A stretch of DNA of 64,000 bases from Antarctobacter heliothermus (lineage in GTDB: Bacteria > Pseudomonadota > Alphaproteobacteria > Rhodobacterales > Rhodobacteraceae): NCBI RefSeq assembly GCF_002237555.1, contig NZ_CP022540.1:3415001-3479000 (forward strand), written 5' to 3'. Shown piece after piece: positions 52,290 to 61,631 of the stretch. The stretch's first letter is position 1. Each line of letters opens with the position of its first letter. The position numbers were made by a program, and so were the translations under genes. Below the pieces are notes generated by a model. That model was not told where the DNA came from, did no database searches, and saw only the letters and a program-made list of their open reading frames with translations.

Positions 52290-53087
52290 TGCATGCTCCT
52301 CAAAAAAAATCCTACACACCCGAAGGCGATTGTGCGGTTGGCTTAGTTGATCACTGGCAGGGCACCCCTATCCGGTCATTGGTGTAGGGACAGGGCCTTT
52401 TCGTAATCAGAACGGGCTGAAAAATTCGTCCTGTTTGGCCGAGGAGTTCGGGCCCGGTAAACTAGTGACGCGGGTTTAGGATGAGTTGGGCCGGCTCGGA
52501 TGTCCAGATCTTGCAGATCTAATCGTTGGACGTGAGGCCGCAGAGGGACTCGGGGCCGCCCGCAGAGTTGTAAGTTGCCAAGAAGTTCGGGGAATGAGTC
52601 TGCACCTCCTCACGGCGATTTCGATGCTAAGTAATGCGCGCCCTGACGATTTTGACAAATGGAAACCGCTCGCAGGTGAGAACTGACTAGCTGCGCTTGC
52701 CACCACAACGACGATGCCCTCAACCATCTTCGTCCAGATGTCGGTGTTCTGACAGACAAGAAAGATAGGCAATTGGACTGATCAGTGCAGTGGTTCCGTA
52801 CGGCGAGACATACTTAAGTTTGAACGTACAATCTTTAGTTGGCATTTTCGATAGATAGATATACCAGAAATTCCACTACCAGAATCTCCTCTGCTGAGGG
52901 CAGATGGCGTGAGGCGTAGGCAGTAGTGCTGAAGATGTTCGCAAGTGAATGTGGTGCTTTGCCAAGGGGCGGATCACCGACACACATCAGCGAGGCGCGG
53001 TGCCGGGACAGCATCTATTCGTCTGTCGCGACCATCCGTTGCGCGTAAGCATTATCAAGGCAGAAGGCGAGTAATAAGAGAGATAAG
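52290..53087. other. A+T-rich gene-free stretch before the two-helix protein
   Basis: Nearly 800 bases with visibly lower GC than the flanks. The only longer open frame (about 52486-52686 plus; DLADLIVGREAAEGLGAARR) is not recognised and its start is unclear. No inverted repeats of an insertion sequence were found at its ends. It has the look of acquired DNA. Confidence 0.5.
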
Positions 53088-53921
53088 ATGGACATCACGA
53101 ATGATGCGATAACCTATAACAATCAATCCATTCCGACCCGAAACGTTGCGTCTGCGTCGATGGTTGAGCGGCATGTACTGCGGCCCATTTCAGACGAAAA
53201 ATACAAAGCGCGTCGCAAAAGATTCCTCGGTATCGCCTTTGTTCTTCTTTGCGTCGGTCTAATATATCCGAAATCGCAATATATGCTTCCCAGAAACATA
53301 TACTATGCATTAAGGCCGTATTTGCCTGATTTCGCTATTTTCAACCTCGCGTATATCCTGATAGCGCTGGCAATTTTGATCGCGATTATGGGGATGGTAC
53401 GGCCAAACAAATATGTGTGGGAGTTTGGAGTGAGCCTTCAGACGAACGCCGGCGCTGTATCTCTGCTTTGGTCACGGGATCGAGAGTTCATTCAGAAACT
53501 GCGTGACGTGATATTCAAGGCGATTTCTTCATCGAATTCAGGCGTTCAGTACACCGTGAATGTTGACAATCGTGAGATCAATGACAACAGCCAGAACACC
53601 TTCAATACGACGAATAACTATGATTTCTCCGTGAATTTCACCCATCATCATGGTTTGGACGCGAACGATTTGCAGTTTTTGTCTAATGGCTTCAACGAAG
53701 CGATGAATGAGTTGGGCGCCAAGCTGGATGGAGCAGGGGCAGAAAGCGTGATCGCCGAGCTCAATCTCCTTCGAGCGGAACTGAAAAAGTCTGAGCCAGA
53801 CAAATCGGCTCTGCGAAAAACCTACGACAAGTTAAAGGCTGCCTGCGATGCTACGGAGACGGCTTCGACAGCTGCCGGTCTTCTCAGTACCATTTGGGCA
53901 GGAGTTTCAATTTTTCTTTGA
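53088..53921 (+). CDS. Two-helix membrane protein, DUF6232-like, foreign composition
   Basis: A 277-residue protein in an A+T-rich setting. Near the N-terminus YNNQSIPTRNVASASM resembles the DUF6232 start. Two hydrophobic helices follow (residues ~46-62 FLGIAFVLLCVGLIYPK; ~80-103 LAYILIALAILIAIMGMV), then LQTNAGAVSLLWSRDREFIQKLRDVIFKAI. An Asn/Asp/Thr-rich linker (DNREINDNSQNTFNTTNN) leads to a helical C-terminus (AELNLLRAELKKSEPDKSALRKTYDKL) ending in a hydrophobic helix. Similar architectures occur in proteins of defence-associated gene clusters, but no partner is visible here. The function is unknown. GAGA precedes the ATG. Confidence 0.6.
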   Translation: MDITNDAITYNNQSIPTRNVASASMVERHVLRPISDEKYKARRKRFLGIAFVLLCVGLIYPKSQYMLPRNIYYALRPYLPDFAIFNLAYILIALAILIAIMGMVRPNKYVWEFGVSLQTNAGAVSLLWSRDREFIQKLRDVIFKAISSSNSGVQYTVNVDNREINDNSQNTFNTTNNYDFSVNFTHHHGLDANDLQFLSNGFNEAMNELGAKLDGAGAESVIAELNLLRAELKKSEPDKSALRKTYDKLKAACDATETASTAAGLLSTIWAGVSIFL

Positions 53922-53996
53922 CAGGTCCTGAAGAACCGAGATCAAGCAATTTGTGCATCAGCGCCTGCCTGTGCCTCCTTGTCAGGATTGGCGCGG

Positions 53997-54752
53997 TCAG
54001 TCGTTGCTTATCACCAACCGCAGGTGACTTTTCACGTCGCCGGAGGCTGAAGCCGAAGTCGGCGCCGCGGTGCGTGGCCCATCGGCGGTTGGTTCTTTTC
54101 GCATAACTGGCGCGTCGGTCGTCGCGGGCTGTGTCGGGGCCGGTGTAACGACCGTGCCCGACAGCGCCGCCGTCACCTCGATATGGCGCAGGGTAAAGCG
54201 GCGCGGGGTGCGGCCGATGCGGCCATGGCTGATCAGCGCGCCCAAAGCACGGGTCTGGTCGCCGAAATCGGACCGCAGCGGCAACAGGATCATATGTGCC
54301 TCAAGGTCCGGTTTGCCAAAACCACCCTCGGCGGCCAAATCCAGCCGCACGATGGCCGGATCGGCAAACAGCCGCTTCACCGCTTCGCCAAAGCGTTCAC
54401 GGTCCGGCGGGGCGATCAGGCACGACAGCGGCATCCCGGCGATCTGCATCCCCATGATGTCGTTCAGATGGGTGCCCGCCACGCGGATCTTGGCCATGCT
54501 GGGCGCAATCCGTTCCATCAAAAAGGCGTTTTCCAGCGCATCTTCCATGCCGCGCGGGTCAATCTGGCTGCGCATCGGCACCTCGTCCGCCGCGCACAGC
54601 CCGTGCCAATAGGCCTCGACTTGCCGCAGGGGGGCCATCCGCCGCATCCTTTCGCGTTCCGTCATGGAAACGATGCCCTTGTCTTTGCCACCTTTGCCCA
54701 ACATGCCAAAACTCCCGTCGTCGGTAGCGGCTTGGTAAGGCGCGTTTGCCAT
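53997..54752 (-). CDS. PAS_5-type regulatory protein
   Basis: A 251-residue protein with a divergent PAS fold (PAS_5) between residues 35 and 160: MAPLRQVEAYWHGLCAADEVPMRSQIDPRGMEDALENAFLMERIAP, then RVAGTHLNDIMGMQIAGMPLSCL and IAPPDRERFGEAVKRLFAD. The C-terminus is Pro/Thr/Ala-rich and ends SHLRLVISND. PAS_5 proteins are common in alphaproteobacteria and often serve as accessory sensors. It is divergent from yicC. Confidence 0.75.
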   Translation of the reverse strand: MANAPYQAATDDGSFGMLGKGGKDKGIVSMTERERMRRMAPLRQVEAYWHGLCAADEVPMRSQIDPRGMEDALENAFLMERIAPSMAKIRVAGTHLNDIMGMQIAGMPLSCLIAPPDRERFGEAVKRLFADPAIVRLDLAAEGGFGKPDLEAHMILLPLRSDFGDQTRALGALISHGRIGRTPRRFTLRHIEVTAALSGTVVTPAPTQPATTDAPVMRKEPTADGPRTAAPTSASASGDVKSHLRLVISND

Positions 54753-54916
54753 CCAGCCTGCTTAATTGAGGTTACTAAATCCTTACTAGCAGAGGTTCGT
54801 TTCAAATTCGTCCCAATTCTTTGGCGAAGGTTAACGGACCGCATGTTCCTTGACCGCGACTTGCGCCCGGCTGCGTCTGCCGATACCTCGGGGCGAAAGA
54901 CGGCGGAGGGGGCGAG

Positions 54917-55807
54917 ATGCGCCAATCTATGACGGGCTTTGCAAGCCAAAGCGGACAGGGGCTTGGCCGCAACTGGATCTGGGAATTGCGCGGCGTGAAC
55001 GGCAAGGGGCTGGACCTGCGGTTGCGGATGCCCGACGGGATCGACGGGCTGGAGGCCGGAGTGCGGGCCCGCTGCGCAGAGGTGCTCAAGCGCGGCAACC
55101 TGCAAATCTCGTTGAAACTTGCGGCGGATGAGGGCGACGCCGGGCTGCGTTTGGATGAGGCGCAACTGGCCGCCGTTCTGGCCGCGATGCACCGGATCGA
55201 GGCGGACGCCATGGCAGAGGGGCTGTCTCTGGCGCCCTCGACGGCGGCAGAAATCGTCGGATTGCGCGGGGTGCTGACAACCGAGGCACCAGAGGCAGAA
55301 CCGGTCGCGCTGGCCGCCGCGCTGCTGGCGGATTTCGACGGAGCTCTGTCCGATTTCGTCACCATGCGCCAATCCGAAGGCGCGGCGTTGAGCGCCATCC
55401 TGACCGGGCAACTGGACGAGATCACAACGTTGGTTGACGACGCCACCCGCGCGGTGGCCGACCGCCAGCCGCAACAGGCCGACCGTCTGCGTGAACAACT
55501 GGCCCGCGTAATGGCCAATACGGATGGCGTGGACGAGGCGCGCATCGCGCAGGAACTGGCGGTGATCGCCGTGAAATCCGACATCACTGAGGAAATCGAC
55601 CGGCTGCGGGCCCATATCGCCGCCGCGCGCGATCTGCTGGCGGCCGAGGGCGCGGTGGGCCGCAAGTTTGATTTCCTGATGCAGGAATTCAACCGCGAGG
55701 CCAATACGCTATGCTCGAAATCCGGCGATGCGCGGCTGACCCAGATCGGGCTGGCGCTGAAAACCGTGATCGACCAGATGCGCGAACAGGTCCAGAACGT
55801 GGAGTGA
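54917..55807 (+). CDS. yicC: YicC/YloC family endoribonuclease
   Basis: A 296-residue protein of the YicC/YloC family, recently shown to be an endoribonuclease that cleaves RNA in small-RNA turnover. Signatures: [32 protein letters not shown], and the C-terminal [36 protein letters not shown]. Length and order match the E. coli protein (287 residues). The next gene, gmk, starts 7 bases after its stop, the classic yicC-gmk neighbourhood. Confidence 0.93.
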   Translation: MRQSMTGFASQSGQGLGRNWIWELRGVNGKGLDLRLRMPDGIDGLEAGVRARCAEVLKRGNLQISLKLAADEGDAGLRLDEAQLAAVLAAMHRIEADAMAEGLSLAPSTAAEIVGLRGVLTTEAPEAEPVALAAALLADFDGALSDFVTMRQSEGAALSAILTGQLDEITTLVDDATRAVADRQPQQADRLREQLARVMANTDGVDEARIAQELAVIAVKSDITEEIDRLRAHIAAARDLLAAEGAVGRKFDFLMQEFNREANTLCSKSGDARLTQIGLALKTVIDQMREQVQNVE

Positions 55808-55814
55808 CCCCGAC

Positions 55815-56465
55815 ATGACCCTGACCACAACAAGACGCGGATTGCTGATTATCCTGTCCTCGCCCTCGGGCGCGGGGAAATCCACACTGGCGCGGCGGCT
55901 GCGCGCCTGGGATCCGTCGATCGTCTTTTCGGTCTCTGCCACGACGCGCCCGCCACGGGACGGCGAAGTCGACGGCGAAGACTACCATTTCATGAGTGAG
56001 TTGGATTTCAGGAAAGCGGTCAGTCACGGCGAGATGCTGGAACATGCCCATGTCTTTGGTAATTTCTACGGCTCGCCCAAGGGGCCGGTGCGCGATGCGA
56101 TCATCGCGGGCAAGGATGTGCTGTTCGACATCGACTGGCAGGGCGCGCAGCAGATGACCAATTCGGAACTGGCGCTGCACACGCTGTCGATTTTCTTGTT
56201 GCCGCCGTCGATCGCTGAACTCAAGCGGCGGCTGGAATCGCGGGCGCAGGACGACGTTGAAGTGATCGACAAGCGCATGCAGAAAAGCTGGGATGAGATC
56301 AGCCATTGGGGCTCTTATGACTTTGTTCTGGTGAACGAGGATCTGGACGAAACCGAGGCCCGGTTGAAAAGCGTGGTCACCGCGGCGCGCCTGCGGCGCA
56401 CCCAACAGCCCGGGCTGCTGGATCATGTCCGAAGCCTTCAAACTGAATTTGAGGAACTATCATGA
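55815..56465 (+). CDS. gmk: Guanylate kinase
   Basis: A 216-residue GMP kinase that makes GDP from GMP and ATP. P-loop [15 protein letters not shown] (residues 15-29), GMP-binding [33 protein letters not shown] and [10 protein letters not shown] are clear. The ATG is 7 bases after yicC. The stop overlaps the next ATG by four bases, so the gamma carbonic anhydrase gene is coupled. Confidence 0.96.
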   Translation: MTLTTTRRGLLIILSSPSGAGKSTLARRLRAWDPSIVFSVSATTRPPRDGEVDGEDYHFMSELDFRKAVSHGEMLEHAHVFGNFYGSPKGPVRDAIIAGKDVLFDIDWQGAQQMTNSELALHTLSIFLLPPSIAELKRRLESRAQDDVEVIDKRMQKSWDEISHWGSYDFVLVNEDLDETEARLKSVVTAARLRRTQQPGLLDHVRSLQTEFEELS

Positions 56466-56983
56466 CGTTGTACGCATTGGACGGAATCGCGCCGGATCTG
56501 GCGGCGGACGCATGGGCCGCGCCGGACGCCAACCTGATCGGAAAGGTGGTGCTGGAGGCGCGCGCCTCGGTCTGGTTTGGCAGCACGCTGCGCGGCGACA
56601 ATGAGGAAATCCGCGTCGGCGAAGGGTCCAACGTGCAGGAAAACACGGTCTGTCATACTGACATGGGCTATCCGTTGGTGATCGGCAAAGGCTGTACCAT
56701 CGGGCATAAGGTCATGCTGCACGGCTGCATCATCGGGGACAACACGCTGATCGGCATGGGGGCGACCATCCTGAACGGCGCGAAGATCGGCAAGAATTGC
56801 CTGATCGGCGCAGGCGCACTGATCACAGAGGGCAAAGAAATCCCCGACGGCAGTCTGGTGATGGGAATGCCCGGCAAGGTGGTGCGCCAACTGGACGAGG
56901 CCGCCATCAAAGGGCTGCGCAAATCGGCACTGGGGTACCAGGCGAACGCCGCCCGCTTTGCCGCCGGGCTGACGGTGCTTTAG
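56462..56983 (+). CDS. Gamma-class carbonic anhydrase-like protein
   Basis: A 173-residue left-handed beta-helix protein with hexapeptide repeats. Zinc-ligand histidines are in NTVCHTDMG and [16 protein letters not shown] (three His), while [14 protein letters not shown] and [11 protein letters not shown] are typical repeats. The family includes gamma carbonic anhydrases and PaaY/YrdA-type thioesterases; the catalytic Glu of Cam-type carbonic anhydrases is not clearly present, so hydratase activity is uncertain. The ATG overlaps gmk. Its stop overlaps the stop of the convergent gene. Confidence 0.88.
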   Translation: MTLYALDGIAPDLAADAWAAPDANLIGKVVLEARASVWFGSTLRGDNEEIRVGEGSNVQENTVCHTDMGYPLVIGKGCTIGHKVMLHGCIIGDNTLIGMGATILNGAKIGKNCLIGAGALITEGKEIPDGSLVMGMPGKVVRQLDEAAIKGLRKSALGYQANAARFAAGLTVL

Positions 56984-57498
56984 GGCGTTGGTCGCGGGTC
57001 CATGGCGGGCACCAGACGGTCTGCGTAGATGGTCGGAAACACCGTGTCACGCTGATCTGTGTGCAACCCTGCCGACTGCCAGCGGCCATCGCGCCAAACG
57101 ATCCGCATGTATCCCTTGAACCTTGGCGCGGCCAAGGCAGATCCGCGCAGGATATAGGTTTCGTGAAACCCGGTGATCTCTTGTTTATCGGCGTCCGTGA
57201 AGAAGGCACCGCCGCAAATGCGGTGATATTCGGTCACGCCCTGATCCGCGAAACAGGTCCGCGCGGCGCGGGTGACGTTCAGCCATTCGTTATGGGAATT
57301 GAACACCCGCGCGGCATCCAGCGCGCTGATCCGGTTGGGAATTGCAATGAAGGACAGCAGCGCGTCCCAATCGCGGGTCCAGAAGTGTGCCTTGATCGCG
57401 TCGATGGTGTCCTGATAGATCGCCACAGCTTCTGGCACAGAGTCTTTCTTGATCTGTTCGGCAGAAAGTTCGCCGTGAAATGGTCTGGTTCCGTCCAT
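56980..57498 (-). CDS. Conserved NTF2-like protein of unknown role
   Basis: A 172-residue protein. A helix ([28 protein letters not shown]) is followed by [20 protein letters not shown] and beta strands such as [36 protein letters not shown], the pattern of the NTF2-like/SnoaL fold. No signal peptide or membrane helix is seen. The start MDGTRPFHG is used; the upstream in-frame ATG adds 23 basic residues. It converges on the gamma carbonic anhydrase gene with a four-base stop overlap. The ligand or substrate is unknown. Confidence 0.65.
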   Translation of the reverse strand: MDGTRPFHGELSAEQIKKDSVPEAVAIYQDTIDAIKAHFWTRDWDALLSFIAIPNRISALDAARVFNSHNEWLNVTRAARTCFADQGVTEYHRICGGAFFTDADKQEITGFHETYILRGSALAAPRFKGYMRIVWRDGRWQSAGLHTDQRDTVFPTIYADRLVPAMDPRPTP

Positions 57499-57710
57499 GT
57501 CTTTCTTATCCTTGGCCGATAAACCAAATTTCGTAACGCGGTGCTGGTATCGAATTATCACATTCAAAGACAGTCATGCATAGTTTTGAATTGTGTCGGA
57601 TGCCGGTCAGGATGGAACGTCAGGTAGTACCGTGCAGGATCATTCCTATCGACCGTCTGGCGGCGATCCGCTAAGCAGCCGTCGCAAATGACAATACCTG
57701 TGGAGATGAG

Positions 57711-57821
57711 ATGATGGCCATGACATGCCCGCCGCGCTGGGGCGGATGGGGGCCGGTGGCCCAGGTCACATGCGCCATCAGCAAGGCGCGCCTTGTCGTC
57801 TCCACGACGGTGGTGGCCTGA
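57711..57821 (+). CDS. Candidate 36-residue leader peptide of phoR
   Basis: A small open frame MMAMTCPPRWGGWGPVAQVT... (36 residues) starts 5 bases after GGAG (57702-57705) and ends with TGA one base before the phoR ATG. The phoR ATG itself has almost no ribosome binding site, so coupling through this small frame could supply it. I recognise no family; it could be a chance frame. Confidence 0.4.
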   Translation: MMAMTCPPRWGGWGPVAQVTCAISKARLVVSTTVVA

Positions 57822-57822
57822 G

Positions 57823-58860
57823 ATGCCGGAGTTTATTGCCGCCTTTGTTGATGCGGTGCCGCTGCCGGCGTTGGTGATCCGACGCGACGAAAGCATCGAG
57901 GCGGCCAACCCGCAGGCTCGGGCCCTTTTGGGGGCCGGGATCGTGGGTCGCCATTTCATCACCGCCTTGCGGCAGCCGCAACTGCTGGACGCAATCGAAC
58001 ACAGCCTGCGGGACAGCGCCCCGCGCGCTGCCGACTACATGGGCAACGATGGGCGGCAGGATACTACCTTTCGCGTGGCGGTGCGCCCGGTCGAGATGCG
58101 CAGCGGGGCAGGGGTTTTGGTCAGCTTTGAGGATGTGACCCACGCCGAACAGCTGGTACAGATGCGGCGGGATTTCGTCGCCAATGTCAGCCACGAACTG
58201 AAGACGCCCCTGACTGCGCTGATCGGCTTTATCGAAACGTTGAAAGGCCCAGCGCGCAACGATCCTGTGGGACAGGCGCGGTTCCTGAACATCATGGAGG
58301 CAGAGGCGCACCGCATGAACCGGCTGGTCAGTGACCTGCTGTCGCTCAGCCGGGTCGAGGCGGACGAACGGGTCCGCCCGACGGAACGGATTGATCTGGG
58401 TGCCTCGATCCTTGCCACCATCAGCGGCCTGTCTCCACTGGCGCAAGAGGCGGACGTCACACTGGTGCACGATTTACCTGACGCGCAAGTGGTGGTGCCC
58501 GCAGACCGCGACCAGCTGCATCAGGTGCTGACCAACCTGATAGAGAATGCGATCAAGTATTGCGGCAAGGGCACGACGGTGACGGTGCGGCTGGGTGCGC
58601 CGGACTACGCGCCGGGCCTGCGCGCGCAAGCCGCGACCCTGATCATTCAGGACAACGGGCCGGGGATCGATCCGATCCACCTGCCGCGCCTGACGGAACG
58701 ATTCTACCGCATCGACACGCACCGCTCACGCGAGATGGGCGGCACTGGTTTGGGACTGGCGATTGTCAAACATATCGTCAATCGCCACCGAGGCCGGCTC
58801 AAGATCCAGAGCGAGCAGGGCGCGGGCACCCGCTTTACCATCACGCTCCCCGTCAGCTGA
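57823..58860 (+). CDS. phoR: Phosphate-regulon sensor histidine kinase
   Basis: A 345-residue kinase: PAS-like N-terminal half (IRRDESIEAANPQARALLGAGIVG), the phospho-acceptor His near residue 124 in RDFVANVSHELKTPLTALIGFIETL, the N box LTNLIENAIKYC, the G boxes NGPGIDPIHLP and GGTGLGLAIVKHIVNRHRG. There is no N-terminal transmembrane helix, unlike E. coli PhoR. The neighbourhood pstSCAB-phoU makes PhoR the best reading. The cognate PhoB is not in this window and probably follows phoU. Upstream is a small open frame ending one base before the ATG. Confidence 0.92.
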   Translation: MPEFIAAFVDAVPLPALVIRRDESIEAANPQARALLGAGIVGRHFITALRQPQLLDAIEHSLRDSAPRAADYMGNDGRQDTTFRVAVRPVEMRSGAGVLVSFEDVTHAEQLVQMRRDFVANVSHELKTPLTALIGFIETLKGPARNDPVGQARFLNIMEAEAHRMNRLVSDLLSLSRVEADERVRPTERIDLGASILATISGLSPLAQEADVTLVHDLPDAQVVVPADRDQLHQVLTNLIENAIKYCGKGTTVTVRLGAPDYAPGLRAQAATLIIQDNGPGIDPIHLPRLTERFYRIDTHRSREMGGTGLGLAIVKHIVNRHRGRLKIQSEQGAGTRFTITLPVS

Positions 58861-59019
58861 TCTGAAACCCGACCCTTGGCGCGGGCCGAATCCCCACTTG
58901 CCGTGTGGGCGGGATGAGGCCGCGTGACGGTGCGGAAAACAGCCGCTTTTCGGGTTGCACATTCCGGTCGCCAAGCGCCTAGACGCGAATCCCCGCCGCG
59001 TCGCAGCAAAAACTGCCCG

Positions 59020-59052
59020 CGTCATAAAACCGTTACACAAGCGTCACAAAAC
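59020..59052 (+). promoter_or_regulatory. Pho box: three 11-bp direct repeats
   Basis: Three tandem units of 11 bases: CGTCATAAAAC (59020-59030), CGTTACACAAG (59031-59041) and CGTCACAAAAC (59042-59052). They fit the PhoB half-site spacing (CTGTCAT-type 7-mers every 11 bp). The block lies 77 bp before the pstS start and should let phosphorylated PhoB activate the transporter genes when phosphate is scarce. Confidence 0.85.
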
Positions 59053-59128
59053 CATAGCGTCGGGCCGGTAGCGGTCCGGGGCAAGGTCATCGTGGGGATG
59101 ATCGTTTCCTAGGTTCACGGAGCTTTCC

Positions 59129-60157
59129 ATGAAATTCGCTAAACTGACTGCCTCGACTCTGGCAATTGCCGCTGTTTCGGCCACCGCTGCCGCCGCGCGC
59201 GACGAAATCCGCATCGTCGGTTCGTCCACAGTGTTTCCTTACACTCAGGCCGTTGCCGAGCAGTTCTCCTCTGTGACCGGCGCTGCGTCGCCGATCGTGG
59301 AATCGACCGGCACCGGCGGCGGCATGAAGATCTTCTGCGGCGGCATCGGTGAAGGCCACCCCGACATCACCGGCGCGTCGCGCGCCATGAAGAAGTCGGA
59401 ATTCGACCTCTGCGTTGAAAATGGCGTTGTCGACATCACCGAAGTTCAGATCGGCAACGACGGCCTGTCCATCGCCATGTCGCGCTCCAATGAATTCGAC
59501 TGGGACCTGACCCTGACCGAAGTCTACATGGCTCTGGCAGCCGAAGTTCCCGTTGACGGCCAGATGGTTGCCAACCCCTACACGATGTGGAACGAAATCA
59601 ACCCCGACCTGCCCGAAGTCGAGATCCTGGCATACGGCCCCCCGCCGACATCCGGCACGCGTGACGCCTTTGTCGAACTGGCAATGGTCGCCGGTTGCGA
59701 AGAGATCCCCTACATCCACGACATGGGCAGCGACTGGGCCGAAGAGCATTGCGCACGCATGCGCCAGGACGGTCCGTTCGTTGAAGCCGGCGAAAACGAC
59801 AACCTGATTGTTCAGCGCCTGAACGCCGACGCCAACGCAATGGGCATCTTCGGGTATTCGTTCCTTTACGAGAACCTCGACACCCTGAAGTCGGTTCACG
59901 TCGACGGTGTCGAGCCCAGCCCCGAGACCATCGCAACCGGCGACTACCCGATCTCGCGCCCGCTGTTCTTCTACGTCAAGAACGCACACCGCGGTGTTAT
60001 CCCGAACCTTCAGGATTTCGTCGAAGAGTATGTGTCCGAAGAGGCCATGGGCCCCGGTGGCTACCTGTCCGAGCGTGGCCTGGTGCCGCTGCAGGATGAG
60101 CCCCGCGCCATGGTTCAGGACGCTGCCATGGACGGCGTGTCCTTTACCGCCGAGTAA
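59129..60157 (+). CDS. pstS: Phosphate ABC transporter substrate-binding protein
   Basis: A 342-residue periplasmic phosphate-binding protein. Signal peptide MKFAKLTASTLAIAAVSATAAAARDE (cut near AAA-RD). The phosphate site is in IVGSSTVFPYTQAVAEQFSS, ESTGTGGGMKIFCGG and ITGASRAMKKSEFDLC. TSGTRDAFVELAM (PPTSGTRDA) is the second phosphate contact. The cysteine-paired insert (GCEEIPYIHDMG) is typical of the Rhodobacteraceae PstS form. First gene of the unit, under the Pho box, with a 3' hairpin at 60189-60216. Confidence 0.95.
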   Translation: MKFAKLTASTLAIAAVSATAAAARDEIRIVGSSTVFPYTQAVAEQFSSVTGAASPIVESTGTGGGMKIFCGGIGEGHPDITGASRAMKKSEFDLCVENGVVDITEVQIGNDGLSIAMSRSNEFDWDLTLTEVYMALAAEVPVDGQMVANPYTMWNEINPDLPEVEILAYGPPPTSGTRDAFVELAMVAGCEEIPYIHDMGSDWAEEHCARMRQDGPFVEAGENDNLIVQRLNADANAMGIFGYSFLYENLDTLKSVHVDGVEPSPETIATGDYPISRPLFFYVKNAHRGVIPNLQDFVEEYVSEEAMGPGGYLSERGLVPLQDEPRAMVQDAAMDGVSFTAE

Positions 60158-60188
60158 GTTCGGACCCCTTGTCCGAGACAAAAGTCAG

Positions 60189-60216
60189 GGACCGCCCGCT
60201 GCGATGCGGGCGGTCC
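60189..60216 (+). repeat. Hairpin between pstS and pstC
   Basis: GGACCGCCCGC (60189-60199) pairs exactly with GCGGGCGGTCC (60206-60216) around a 6-base loop. The following bases (ATCAAATAG) contain no T-run, so full termination is unlikely. It probably stabilises the pstS mRNA 3' end so that the binding protein is made in excess. Confidence 0.7.
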
Positions 60217-60225
60217 ATCAAATAG

Positions 60226-60240
60226 AGGCGAGGCGAGGCG
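60226..60240 (+). repeat. GAGGC triple tandem repeat before pstC
   Basis: Three copies of GAGGC (about 60226-60240) directly precede GCGAG and the pstC ATG at 60245. Each copy resembles a Shine-Dalgarno core, so copy number could alter pstC translation. Three copies are too few to prove slippage. Confidence 0.4.
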
Positions 60241-60244
60241 CGAG

Positions 60245-61621
60245 ATGACGTCCTACACATTCCTTCTACTGCTGGCCGTTTCGATTGCCGGTTACATCTG
60301 GAACAGGCAAGCCGCGCAGGCTGTTCGCAATGGTGGCGAACGACTGCACTCCCTGTCCGGGTTCCACGGGTTCTATTCCTTTCTGGTCGCCTTTGTGCCT
60401 GTCTTCCTGCTGTTGCTGGTCTGGATTGTTCTTCAAGGGCCGGTTGTCGACTGGATGATCATGTCGGGCCTGCCTGACGGCTCCCTTGAGGGATTGAGCA
60501 CCGGCGCTCGCCAGCTGATCCTGGCAGAAATCACCACGATCTCGAACGGCACCGTCTTTGGCACACCTGACCCGTGGAAGGTTGAGGCCGCAGAGCGCAT
60601 GATCCGCCTGAACCAATCCGGCTCTGTCCTGTTGCTGTGTGTTGTCGCTATTCTGACGATCCTCCTGATCGTCTTCGCCCGCTTTCGGGTTTCCGCAGAG
60701 TTCCGCGCCCGTCACGGGGTAGAGCGGATCGTCTCCGGTCTGATGATTGCCTGCGCGTCGCTGGCGATCTTTGTCACCGTCGGCATCGTGCTGTCGCTGA
60801 GCTTTGAAACCTATCGCTTTTTCGAAATGGTCTCAGTCACCGAATTCCTGTTCGGCACCAACTGGGAACCGCAGATCCCGCTGCGCGAGGATCAGGTTGC
60901 CGCCGAAGGCGCCTTTGGCTGGTTGCCGGTCATTCTGGGGACAATCGTCATCATGTTCATCGCGCTGGCACTGGCCATTCCGGTGGGCCTGATGTCGGCG
61001 ATCTACCTGAACGAATTTGCGCCCAACTGGTTCCGCGCCGGTGCCAAGCCCATTCTGGAAATCCTCGCCGGGGTGCCCACGGTGGTCTACGGCTTTTTCG
61101 CCATCCTTGTGGTCGCGCCCGCCATCCGGCAATTCGGTCAAAGCATCGGCCTGGACGTGTCGCCCAACACCGCGCTTGCAGCCGGGGGTGTGATGGGGAT
61201 CATGCTGATCCCGTTCATCTCGTCCTTTGCCGATGACGCCCTGTCGGCGGTCCCGCAAAGCCTGCGAGACGGTGCCTTGGGGCTGGGTGCCACCCGCGCC
61301 GAAATGATGACCACTGTGCTGTTTCCCGCTGCCATCCCCGGCATTGTCGGTGGTGTTCTGCTGGCCGTCAGCCGCGCCATCGGTGAGACGATGATCGTGG
61401 TGATGGCCGCCGGCCTGATCGCCACCATGACCATCAACCCGCTGGACAGCGTGACCACGGTAACTGTTCAGATCGTGACGCTGCTGATCGGCGACACATC
61501 CTTCGACAACCCCAAGACGTTGTCCGCCTTCGCGCTGGGTATGATGTTGTTCATCGTGACCCTGATCATCAACGTATTTGCCATCCGTATCGTGCGCAAA
61601 TACCGCGAAGCCTACGACTGA
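60245..61621 (+). CDS. pstC: Phosphate ABC transporter permease PstC
   Basis: A 458-residue inner-membrane permease with about eight hydrophobic helices. The N-terminal part (TSYTFLLLLAVSIAGYIWN; FHGFYSFLVAFVPVFLLLLVW) is an extension typical of alphaproteobacterial PstC. The cytoplasmic EAA-type loop is near FISSFADDALSAVPQSLRDGALGLGATRAEMM (residues ~318-350). It forms the phosphate channel with PstA. The GAGGC repeat and GCGAG lie before the ATG. Confidence 0.94.
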   Translation: MTSYTFLLLLAVSIAGYIWNRQAAQAVRNGGERLHSLSGFHGFYSFLVAFVPVFLLLLVWIVLQGPVVDWMIMSGLPDGSLEGLSTGARQLILAEITTISNGTVFGTPDPWKVEAAERMIRLNQSGSVLLLCVVAILTILLIVFARFRVSAEFRARHGVERIVSGLMIACASLAIFVTVGIVLSLSFETYRFFEMVSVTEFLFGTNWEPQIPLREDQVAAEGAFGWLPVILGTIVIMFIALALAIPVGLMSAIYLNEFAPNWFRAGAKPILEILAGVPTVVYGFFAILVVAPAIRQFGQSIGLDVSPNTALAAGGVMGIMLIPFISSFADDALSAVPQSLRDGALGLGATRAEMMTTVLFPAAIPGIVGGVLLAVSRAIGETMIVVMAAGLIATMTINPLDSVTTVTVQIVTLLIGDTSFDNPKTLSAFALGMMLFIVTLIINVFAIRIVRKYREAYD

Positions 61622-61631
61622 GGATCATTCA

